From the NCBI GenBank assembly GCA_022710975.1, contig JAKLGA010000001.1, positions 558,001-622,000 on the forward strand: 64,000 nt of DNA, written 5' to 3'. This DNA comes from Myxococcota bacterium. Lineage in GTDB: Bacteria; Myxococcota; B64-G9. Of this stretch, positions 10,368-17,839 are shown one piece after another. Position 1 is the first letter of the stretch; each line of letters starts with the position of its first letter. A program made the position numbers and the translations under genes. The notes beneath the pieces are model-generated. The model was not told where the DNA came from. It made no database searches and saw nothing but the letters and a program-made list of their open reading frames with translations.

Positions 10368-12833
10368 TCAGGCGGGCGGGGCGATGGTGGTGCCCACCCG
10401 GCTGAAGCGCAGCTCGCCGCCGGCCAGCGCCACGCGGATCTCGTCCCCGCGTCCGAACTTGCCCTGCAGGATCGCGTCGGCCAGCGGCTCCTCGACCAGG
10501 CGGCGCACGGCGGAGCGGAGCGGGCGGGCGCCGAGGGTGGTGTCCGGGCAGCCCCGCTCCACCAGGAAGCGGGACACGGCCGGGTCGGCCGCCAGGCGGA
10601 TGGAGCGCTCCTTGTCCAGCCGGGTGGAGGACTCGCGCAGGAGCAGCCCGGCGATGGCGGCCAGGTCGTCGCCGCCCAGCGGGCGGAAGAACAGGTGCTC
10701 GTCCATGCGGCCCCACAGCTCGGGCGGGAAGCCCCTGCGGGCGGCGGCCGTCACCTCGCGCGACACCTCGAGCGGGGGCGGCGCGCTGTCGCCGAAGCCG
10801 ATGCGGGCGGACGGGCGGCCCAGCTTGTCCGCGCCCTGGTTGGTGGTGAGCACCACCACCGTGTTGGTGAAGTCCACGGTCCGCCCGCGGCCGTCGGTCA
10901 GCCGGCCCTCGTCCAGGATCTGCAGCAGGAGCTGCTGCACCTCGGAGTGGGCCTTCTCCACCTCGTCGAACAGCACGATGGTGTAGGGCCGCCGGCGCAC
11001 CGCCTCGGTGAGCTGGCCGCCCTCGTGGTGGCCGACGTAGCCGGGGGGCGAGCCGACCAGCCGAGAGACGGTGTGCCCCTCGCTGTACTCGCTCATGTCC
11101 AGCTTGACCAGCGCGTCCCGGTGGCCGAACAGGAACTGCGCCAGGGCGCGGGCGGTCTCGGTCTTGCCCACGCCGGTGGGCCCCAGGAACAGGAACGAGC
11201 CGATCGGCCGGCGGTGCACGAAGCCGGCGTAGTTGCGGCGGATGACCTTGGCCACCGCGCGGATGACCTGGGTGTGGCCGATGATCTGCAGCCCCAGGAT
11301 CTGCTCCATGTTCAGCAGCCGCTCGGCGTCGGTCATCAGCAGCCGCTCGACGGGGATGCCGGCGATGGCGGACACCACGCGCGCGACCGCCTCGCGATCC
11401 ACCTGGTCCCGGCCGGAGCGGCGCGCGCGGCTGCCGGCCAGATCGAGCAGCGCCACGGCCTTGTCGGGCAGGCAGCGGTCGGTGATGTAGCGCGACGACA
11501 GGTGCACGGCGGCCTCGATGGCCTCGGGCGTGTAGGCCACCCCGTGGTGGCCGGCGTACTCCTGGGCGATGCCGGCCAGGATCTGCACGCTGGCCTCGGG
11601 GCTCGGCTCGGGCACCTGGATCACCTGGAAGCGCCGGGCCAGGGCCGGATCACCCTCGATGAAGCGGCGGTACTCGTCGTGGGTGGTGGCGCCGATGCAG
11701 GGGAACTCGCCGCGGGCCAGCGAGCTCTTGAGCTCGTTGGCCGCGTCCTGCGGCCCGTCGCCGCTGGCCCCGGCGCCGACCAGGGTGTGCAGCTCGTCGA
11801 AGAACACCACCACCGAGCCCTCGGCCTTGCGCACCTCGTTGCGGATCTGCTGCAGCTTCTCGGAGAACGAGCCCCGCAGCTGCGTGCCCGCCAGCAGCCC
11901 CGACACGTCCAGCTCGACGATGCGCCGGCCGCGCAGCGCCTGGGCGTCGGGCGCGCCGCTCGCCACCCGCACCGCCAGCCCCTCGACGATGGCGGTCTTG
12001 CCCACGCCGGGCTCGCCCACCAGCAGCGGGTTGTTGGAGCGGCGCTTCAGCAGGGTGTCGATCACCTCGTCGAGCTCCTTCGCCCGTCCGATCAGCGGGT
12101 CGAGCTTGCCGCGGGCGGCCAGCGCCGTGAGGTTGCGGCCGAGCTTGTGGAGCAGGGGGAACTGGGTGGGCAGCAGATCCCACTCGGTGGGCGGCTCCGC
12201 CTCGGCCTCGCACTCCGCGTCCTCCTCCTCCTCCTCCGCGGCCGGCTCGGGCGGCTCGGGCGCCGCGGCCCGGCGCGCGGGCAGGTCGAGCACGGCTGGC
12301 GGGGCCGAGATCTGGCTCTCGCCGGTGTGCGCCGGGAGATCGGCCAGCAGCCCCTGCGGCGCCGCGCTGCGCTGGGCGTCCTGGGGGGCGGCGCCCCGCT
12401 GCTGCTTCTTCTTGACCGTCAGCCGGCGGGGCAGGGTCGAGGTGGCGTAGCTCATGGCCTGGATGCGGAACTGGGCCACCTGGAGCCCCGAGCGCTGCAG
12501 CAGGTCGAAGGCCACGATGCCCCTGAGCCCGCACATGGCGATCAGCAGGTGCAGGCAGTCCACCGCCTCGGCGCTGCAGCCGGCCCCGATCTCGCGGGCC
12601 TTGTGCTGCACCTGCTTGACCGTGTCGGCCGGCTCGTCGTCCACCGTGTGCACCTGCGCCAGGATGGTGTCCTCGGTGATGCCCTTCTCGTTGAGCAGGA
12701 TCTTGGCCCGGTTCTCCAGGGTGAACAGCGCGAGCAGCAGGTGGGCCGAGGTGAGCTTCTGCCCGACCTGGGCGGCGATGTCCTCGGCCTCGGCGAGCAC
12801 CTGCCTGAGCTCCATGCTGGCGTGCAGCGTCAT
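10368..12833 (-). CDS. ClpA/ClpC-type AAA+ unfoldase
   Basis: 821-residue Hsp100 protein with two AAA+ modules. The N-terminal Clp-N repeat domain spans about 1-140. An unusually acidic, low-complexity linker (EEEEEED-like) leads into D1, with Walker A GEPGVGKT at about 272-279 and Walker B VVVFFDELH. D2 has Walker A GPTGVGKT at about 549-556, followed by the Clp-B signature SEYSEGHTVSRLVGSPPGYVG. An IGF tripeptide in ARIGFGDS sits where ClpA/ClpC carry the ClpP-docking loop, so partnership with ClpP is likely, but no clpP lies in the window. The short middle region argues against ClpB. ATG 12833 has AGGGAG upstream and a clear promoter at 12864-12892. Confidence 0.88.
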   Translation of the reverse strand: MTLHASMELRQVLAEAEDIAAQVGQKLTSAHLLLALFTLENRAKILLNEKGITEDTILAQVHTVDDEPADTVKQVQHKAREIGAGCSAEAVDCLHLLIAMCGLRGIVAFDLLQRSGLQVAQFRIQAMSYATSTLPRRLTVKKKQQRGAAPQDAQRSAAPQGLLADLPAHTGESQISAPPAVLDLPARRAAAPEPPEPAAEEEEEDAECEAEAEPPTEWDLLPTQFPLLHKLGRNLTALAARGKLDPLIGRAKELDEVIDTLLKRRSNNPLLVGEPGVGKTAIVEGLAVRVASGAPDAQALRGRRIVELDVSGLLAGTQLRGSFSEKLQQIRNEVRKAEGSVVVFFDELHTLVGAGASGDGPQDAANELKSSLARGEFPCIGATTHDEYRRFIEGDPALARRFQVIQVPEPSPEASVQILAGIAQEYAGHHGVAYTPEAIEAAVHLSSRYITDRCLPDKAVALLDLAGSRARRSGRDQVDREAVARVVSAIAGIPVERLLMTDAERLLNMEQILGLQIIGHTQVIRAVAKVIRRNYAGFVHRRPIGSFLFLGPTGVGKTETARALAQFLFGHRDALVKLDMSEYSEGHTVSRLVGSPPGYVGHHEGGQLTEAVRRRPYTIVLFDEVEKAHSEVQQLLLQILDEGRLTDGRGRTVDFTNTVVVLTTNQGADKLGRPSARIGFGDSAPPPLEVSREVTAAARRGFPPELWGRMDEHLFFRPLGGDDLAAIAGLLLRESSTRLDKERSIRLAADPAVSRFLVERGCPDTTLGARPLRSAVRRLVEEPLADAILQGKFGRGDEIRVALAGGELRFSRVGTTIAPPA

Positions 12834-12863
12834 CGTGGCTCCCTGTCCAGAGTCGTTGGAACC

Positions 12864-12892
12864 GGGATAGCAGAAAGGGGACCCGGCGGCAA
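12864..12892 (-). promoter_or_regulatory. Sigma-70 promoter of the Clp ATPase gene
   Basis: Minus strand TTGCCG (12892-12887), 17-bp spacer, TATCCC (12869-12864), giving a 5' UTR of about 24 nt with AGGGAG before ATG 12833. I see no obvious CIRCE inverted repeat. Confidence 0.5.
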
Positions 12893-12958
12893 GCGCTGGA
12901 AAGAGGACGGGAAGTGTGCTACCAGGTCGGCATCACGCCGCCATCAGGGGAGGTCGTC

Positions 12959-14557
12959 ATGAGGATGCTTTCCACGGGTTGGGTCCTGGCCGCGGTCCTC
13001 GCGCTCGCCCAGCCGGCACTGGCGGCGGCCCCGGCCTTCGTGACGGTGCAGGGCTACCTGACGGATGCCGACGGGCGGCCGGTGGACACGGCGGTCACCG
13101 TGCGCTTTATCCTCTGGGACAGCATGCTGGCCGGGCAGGCTTTGTTCCAGGAGGAGCTCAGCGTGCTCGTCGAGCAGGGCTTCTTCACCGCCTACCTGGG
13201 CGGGGCAGGGGATCCGCTCCTGGACCTGGCGCTGTTCCGGGACCAGGCCGAGCTGTACCTGGGGATCGCGGTGGACGGCGAGGCCGAGATGGCCCCGCGC
13301 CTGCCGGTCGGCACGGTGCCCTACGCGGGCTTCGCCCAGTTCGCGGGTGACGCGCTCACCCTCGACGGCCACGCGGTCGCGGACTTCCTGCTCGCCGCGG
13401 GCGGGGTGAGCTGGGACGAGCTCGCGGGCGTGCCGGACTCCCTGCTCGACGGGGACGCGGACACCCTGGCCGGGCTGTCCTGCGCCTCGGGCCAGGTGGC
13501 CAAGTGGGACGGCGCGGTCTGGGCCTGCGCGGACGACCTCTCGGGCGGCGCGGGCGCCGGCGACATCACCGCGGTGAACGCCGGCGACGGCCTGCTGGGC
13601 GGGGCGACCGAGGGCAGCGTGGATCTGGCCGTGGACTACGCGGCCCTCGACGCGCGCTACGGCGGCGGGGGCCAGGGTGACATCACCGGCGTGTACACCT
13701 CCCCCGGTAGCGGCCTGACGGGCGGCGGCGGGGCGGGTGAGCTGAGCCTGTCGCTGGACGACCCGTACGTCGTGGCGATGGTGGCCACGACATGCAACTC
13801 CGGTTACCTCTCGGGCCTCGACCCCTTCGGCATGCCGTTGTGCGTCATCCCGGTCACCAGACTAGCCGTCGGCAGCGGGCTGGTCGCGGATGCCAGCGTG
13901 GGCGACGTAATCCTCAATGTCGATCGGGACCAGTTCGACGGCTGGTACCTGAACGCGAATGAGTCCAACAGCGTCACCAGCGCCATGATCGTGAACGGTC
14001 AGGTCGGTGTCGCGGATATCGACGTCAACGCGGTGCAGGCCCGGGTGTCCGGCGCCTGCCCGGCGGGCCAGGCCATCCGCGTGGTCGACGCTGCCGGGAC
14101 GGTGTCCTGCGAGATGGACGATGACACCGCCGCCCCGGGCACCACCTTCGAGATCGCCGGCGGGACGGCCTGGGGCCCCGAAGGCGCGCTCGGCGCCGTG
14201 CGCTACAGCGGCCTGGCGGGCGTCCTGAGGAACGGCGCCGCGGCCGAGGCGGGCTACTTCCACGAGCTGCCCGTCCCGGACACCTTCGCCGGCCGCGACG
14301 TGGTGCTGGATCGGGTGCAGGTGGACTACCTGTGTGACGCCGGCGACTTCATCGGCTACGCGGGGATCTACGCGCAGAACGGACCGGACGGCGCAGACCC
14401 CCTGGTCGTGGACGGGACCGATCACGGCGGCCGCGGTAGCTTCACCCTCACCCTGGGCGCACCGGCCTCGAGCGGACTGTCCCTGTACGTCAACGTCTCC
14501 ACGGACGACGCGGCGGGCTACTGCCGGGTGACCTGGCGGGCGGCCTACCACCACTGA
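12959..14557 (+). CDS. Exported protein of unknown function
   Basis: 532 residues with a clean signal peptide (MRMLSTGWVLAAVLALAQPALAAAP, cleavage after ALA or AAA). The N-terminal about 120 residues (VQGYLTDADGRPVDTAVTVRF... then LPVGTVPYAGFAQFAG) resemble the opening domain seen in many large secreted deltaproteobacterial proteins, where a decorated repeat or tail-fibre-like region follows. The rest is rich in Gly, Ala and Asp and ends in a beta-rich domain with few Cys. No enzymatic motif is visible. ATG 12959 has AGGGGAGG upstream at good spacing. The gene is divergent from clp and convergent with iorB. Confidence 0.65.
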   Translation: MRMLSTGWVLAAVLALAQPALAAAPAFVTVQGYLTDADGRPVDTAVTVRFILWDSMLAGQALFQEELSVLVEQGFFTAYLGGAGDPLLDLALFRDQAELYLGIAVDGEAEMAPRLPVGTVPYAGFAQFAGDALTLDGHAVADFLLAAGGVSWDELAGVPDSLLDGDADTLAGLSCASGQVAKWDGAVWACADDLSGGAGAGDITAVNAGDGLLGGATEGSVDLAVDYAALDARYGGGGQGDITGVYTSPGSGLTGGGGAGELSLSLDDPYVVAMVATTCNSGYLSGLDPFGMPLCVIPVTRLAVGSGLVADASVGDVILNVDRDQFDGWYLNANESNSVTSAMIVNGQVGVADIDVNAVQARVSGACPAGQAIRVVDAAGTVSCEMDDDTAAPGTTFEIAGGTAWGPEGALGAVRYSGLAGVLRNGAAAEAGYFHELPVPDTFAGRDVVLDRVQVDYLCDAGDFIGYAGIYAQNGPDGADPLVVDGTDHGGRGSFTLTLGAPASSGLSLYVNVSTDDAAGYCRVTWRAAYHH

Positions 14558-14573
14558 CCGGATCCGCCCCGGC

Positions 14574-15161
14574 TCAGCCCGCGTACGCCAGCTCGAAGGC
14601 TTTCAGATTGGCCTCCAGCATGGCCGCGGGGACCAGCTCGCGGATGGCGGCCCGCACGTGCTCCGGGCCCACCTCGGGCAGCTCCCGCGCCAGCGCCCCC
14701 AGCAGCGCCACGTTGACGAGCTTGGCGCTCCCGGCCCGCAGCGCGATGGCCTGCGCGTCCACGGCCGTGACCTCCAGCCCGGCCCCGGCCAGGGTGGCGA
14801 CCACGTCGCGCGGGTAGGGCGCCTTCTCCAGCAGCACCGCCGAGGGGTAGACCGGGCTCGCGTTCACCACCGCCCGCGCGCCCCGGCGCATCAGGTGCGC
14901 CCAGCGCAGCGCCTCGAGCGGCTCGAAGGACACCAGCACGTCGCCGGCCCCGGCCGGGAAGGTCGAGCTGAGCACGCCGCCCTCGGCGAGGACGCCGAAG
15001 CGCTGGTAGCCGTACACGCTGCCCCCGCGCATGGCCAGCCCGTAGATGTCGGAGGTCTTCACGTCGAAGCCCGCCCGCAGGGCCGCCCGGGCCTGGATCT
15101 GGTTCGACAGCACCAGCCCCTGGCCGCCCACGCCGGCGAAGAACAGGTTCTTCACGCCCAT
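14574..15161 (-). CDS. iorB: Indolepyruvate ferredoxin oxidoreductase, beta (gamma-like) subunit
   Basis: 195-residue small subunit of the two-subunit indolepyruvate:ferredoxin oxidoreductase. With IorA it oxidatively decarboxylates aryl pyruvates from aromatic amino acids to aryl-acetyl-CoA. It has the POR-gamma fold, starting NLFFAGVGGQGLVLSNQIQA and continuing with TSDIYGLAMRGGSVYGYQRFG. Two starts are possible. GTG 15170 overlaps the iorA stop as GTGA. ATG 15161 has the stronger Shine-Dalgarno GGAAGGGG 8 nt before it and gives the standard family N-terminus, so it was chosen. It is translationally coupled to iorA. Confidence 0.9.
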   Translation of the reverse strand: MGVKNLFFAGVGGQGLVLSNQIQARAALRAGFDVKTSDIYGLAMRGGSVYGYQRFGVLAEGGVLSSTFPAGAGDVLVSFEPLEALRWAHLMRRGARAVVNASPVYPSAVLLEKAPYPRDVVATLAGAGLEVTAVDAQAIALRAGSAKLVNVALLGALARELPEVGPEHVRAAIRELVPAAMLEANLKAFELAYAG

Positions 15162-15166
15162 GGCGC

Positions 15167-16996
15167 TCACCCCTTCCTCTCGTGTCCCGCGGGCCGGGGC
15201 ACGGGCGGCTCCGCGCCGGGCGTGGAGCGCTTGATGGCCCCCACCGGGCAGACCTGGCTGCAGACCGAGCAGCCCACGCACTGGGTCTCGTCGATGAAGG
15301 AGTTCAGCTTGCCCTCGGGCTTGTGGGCGTAGCGCTGCATCGAGATGGGCGGGCAGGAGACCTTGATGCACGTGCGGCAGCCGATGCACACGTCCGGGTC
15401 CACGTAGAAGAAGGGCTCCCGCACCTTGTACTTCAGCGCGCAGGGCCGCTTGGCGATCACCACCGCGCTCTTGCCCGGCGCCTCCAGCTTCTCCTTGAGG
15501 ACCGCCTTGGTCGCCTTGAAGTCGAACTGGTCCACCTCGGTCACGTCCTCCATGCCCACCACCCGGCAGAAGCCCAGGAAGTCGAAGGCCCGGTGCTTCA
15601 CCCCGCGGATGTCCTTGCCGGTGGACGGGTTCTCCTGGCAGCCGGTCATGGAGGTGGACTGGTTGTCGAGCAGCACCACCTTGAGCGTGTGCCCGTTGTA
15701 GGCCGCGTTGGCCATCGACGGCAGGCCCGAGTGCACGAAGGTCGAGTCGCCGAGCACCGACACCGGGGGCCGGGCGGCGGGGTCGTCCTGCTGGGCCCGG
15801 CCCATGCCCATGGCCACCCCCAGCGAGGCCGCCATGGAGATGGAGGTCTTGAAGGCGCTGAACGGCTCGTAGGAGCCCATCAGGTAGCAGCCGATGTCCC
15901 CGTGGCAGGTGATCTTGAGGTCCTGCAGGATGCGGATGACCGGCCGGTGGGGGCAGCCCGGGCACAGCATGGGGCTGCGCGGGATGGGCGCCGGGACGGC
16001 CGCGGCCTCGGGCAGCGGGGGGAGCGCCACGCCGGCCTGGACGAGCCCCCGGTGGATGAGCTCGGGCGTGAGCTCACCGCGATCGGGGAACCAGCGCTTG
16101 CCCTCGCAGGCGATGCCCGCGAGCCTCAGGCGGTCCTCAAGGAAGGGCCCCAGCTCCTCCAGCACCAGCAGCCGCTCGTGGCGGGCGGCGAAGGCCCGCA
16201 GGCGTTCGAGCGGCAGGGGGAAGACCGAGGCGAGCTGGAACAGCGGCAGCCCGGGCGCGAGCTCGCGGGCGTAGAGCGCCAGGTGGCCCGAGGCCACCAG
16301 GCCCAGCCGGCCCTGGCCGGGCAACTCGCGGTTCTCCTCCCAGCCCTCGGCCCAGGCCTGCAGGGCGCGCATGCGCTCCTCGAGCTTCTCCCGGCGCGCG
16401 ATGGAGTAGGGCGGCGCCATGAAGTGGTCGGCCTGGCTGGGCGTGTAGCCCCGCGACGCTGGCGGCCGGCGCTCGCCCACCTCGACCCGGCCGGCCATGT
16501 GGCAGGTCTTGTCGAACAGCCTGAGCATCACCGGCGTCTCCAGGCGCTCCGACAGCGCGAAGGCCTCGAGCGTCAGCCGGCGGGCCGAGTCGGCGTCGCC
16601 CGGCTCGAGCACGGGCAGGAAGCCGAACGGCCCCCACGTCCGGCTGTCCTGCTCGTTCTGCGAGGAGTGCATGCCCGGATCGTCGCCCACCGCCAGCACG
16701 AAGCCGCCGTTCACCCGGCTGTAGGCGAAGGTCATGAGCGGGTCGGAGGCGATGTTCACCCCCACGTGCTTCATGGCGCAGAAGGCCCGCGCGCCGGCCA
16801 GCGAGGCGCCGATGGCCACCTCGAGCGCCACCTTCTCGCTGGCGGACCACTCGGTGTAGAGCCCCGGGTGCCCGGCCAGCGCCTCCATGAGCTGGGTGGC
16901 GGGCGAGCCCGGGTAGGAGGTGGCCACCGTGACCCCGGCCTCCCAGGCCGCCCGGGCCACCGCCTGGTTGCCGGTCAGGAACTGGCGCTCGCTCAT
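15167..16996 (-). CDS. iorA: Indolepyruvate ferredoxin oxidoreductase, alpha subunit
   Basis: 609-residue catalytic subunit, normal for the family. The N-terminal pyrimidine-binding domain starts LTGNQAVARAAWEAGVTVAT. The thiamine-diphosphate domain follows CPGCPHRPV and contains the motif GDSTFVHSGLPSMANAAYN ending in Asn. The C-terminus has two [4Fe-4S] motifs, CIGCRTCIKVSCP and CVGCSVCSQVCPVGAI. It transfers electrons to ferredoxin. ATG 16996 follows GAGGGACC. The downstream iorB overlaps or abuts the stop codon. Together they suggest fermentation or co-oxidation of aromatic amino acids or, in reverse, reductive synthesis of aryl pyruvates. Confidence 0.94.
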   Translation of the reverse strand: MSERQFLTGNQAVARAAWEAGVTVATSYPGSPATQLMEALAGHPGLYTEWSASEKVALEVAIGASLAGARAFCAMKHVGVNIASDPLMTFAYSRVNGGFVLAVGDDPGMHSSQNEQDSRTWGPFGFLPVLEPGDADSARRLTLEAFALSERLETPVMLRLFDKTCHMAGRVEVGERRPPASRGYTPSQADHFMAPPYSIARREKLEERMRALQAWAEGWEENRELPGQGRLGLVASGHLALYARELAPGLPLFQLASVFPLPLERLRAFAARHERLLVLEELGPFLEDRLRLAGIACEGKRWFPDRGELTPELIHRGLVQAGVALPPLPEAAAVPAPIPRSPMLCPGCPHRPVIRILQDLKITCHGDIGCYLMGSYEPFSAFKTSISMAASLGVAMGMGRAQQDDPAARPPVSVLGDSTFVHSGLPSMANAAYNGHTLKVVLLDNQSTSMTGCQENPSTGKDIRGVKHRAFDFLGFCRVVGMEDVTEVDQFDFKATKAVLKEKLEAPGKSAVVIAKRPCALKYKVREPFFYVDPDVCIGCRTCIKVSCPPISMQRYAHKPEGKLNSFIDETQCVGCSVCSQVCPVGAIKRSTPGAEPPVPRPAGHERKG

Positions 16997-17072
16997 CGCA
17001 GGTCCCTCCTCTCCCTCGAGGCCGGAGCTTAGATGCTTCCGGGTGGCGAGGGAAGGGGCGTGAAGTTTGGCC

Positions 17073-17101
17073 TTGTCCGCGGCGCGACACGGGGCTAGCT
17101 T
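17073..17101 (+). promoter_or_regulatory. Sigma-70 promoter of udk
   Basis: TTGTCC, 17-bp spacer, TAGCTT, in the iorA-udk divergent gap. The 5' UTR would be about 27 nt and include GGAGGGAAGGG before ATG 17135. Confidence 0.5.
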
Positions 17102-17134
17102 CCTCCCTGGCGGGGCGGAGGGAAGGGCTGGGCC

Positions 17135-17758
17135 ATGGGCGTGGTGGTGATAGGCATCGCCGGGGGGTCCGCGTCGGGCAAGACCACGGTGGCCAAGAAG
17201 ATCCTGGCCGCGCTGATCGGCGAGCCCATCGCGCTGCTCGACCAGGACTCCTACTACCAGGACCTCGGCCACCTGTCGCTCGAGGAGCGCAAGGCCTTCA
17301 ACTTCGACCACCCGGACGCCTTCGACACCGAGCTGATGCTGCGGCACGTGCGCGATCTCCGCGCCGGGCGGGCGGTGGACAAGCCCATCTACTCCTTCAA
17401 GGAGTACACCCGGCTGGCCGGCAACCGCCGGGTGGAGCCCGGCCGCGTGGTGATCGTCGAGGGCATCATGGTGCTGGCCCTCGAGGAGCTGCGCCGGGCG
17501 CTCGACATCAAGATCTACGCCTCGGCCGACGACGACATCCGCTTCATCCGGCGGCTCACCCGGGACGTGAAGGATCGCGGCCGCTCCATCGACGCGGTGG
17601 TGGAGCAGTACCTGTCGACGGTGCGGCCGATGCACCTGCAGTTCGTGGAGCCATCCAAGCGCTACGCGGACGTGATCATCCCCTCGGCCGGGCCGAACGA
17701 CGTGGCCATCGGCGTGGTCGTGGCCGCCATCCGGCAGCAGCTGCGCGAGTCCGCCTGA
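17135..17758 (+). CDS. udk: Uridine kinase
   Basis: 207-residue pyrimidine salvage enzyme that phosphorylates uridine and cytidine to UMP and CMP. It opens with the P-loop GIAGGSASGKTTVAKKI (residues 7-23). Typical uridine-kinase signatures follow: LLDQDSYYQDL, NFDHPDAFD, PIYSFKEYTR, VVIVEGIMVL and FIRRLTRDVKDRGRS. Length and domain order match the family. ATG 17135 has a strong GGAGGGAAGGG ribosome site. It appears to be monocistronic. Confidence 0.95.
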   Translation: MGVVVIGIAGGSASGKTTVAKKILAALIGEPIALLDQDSYYQDLGHLSLEERKAFNFDHPDAFDTELMLRHVRDLRAGRAVDKPIYSFKEYTRLAGNRRVEPGRVVIVEGIMVLALEELRRALDIKIYASADDDIRFIRRLTRDVKDRGRSIDAVVEQYLSTVRPMHLQFVEPSKRYADVIIPSAGPNDVAIGVVVAAIRQQLRESA

Positions 17759-17780
17759 GCCGCCCTCCACCCGTCCGGCG

Positions 17781-17809
17781 TTGACTCCGGCCGCCCCGGC
17801 GACTACCTT
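17781..17809 (+). promoter_or_regulatory. Sigma-70 promoter of the tandem Cys-rich lipoprotein genes
   Basis: TTGACT, 17-bp spacer, TACCTT. A leader of about 24 nt with GGGAGAGGAG precedes ATG 17840. Confidence 0.6.
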
Positions 17810-17839
17810 GGGATCACCTTCCAGGGAGAGGAGCTTCGC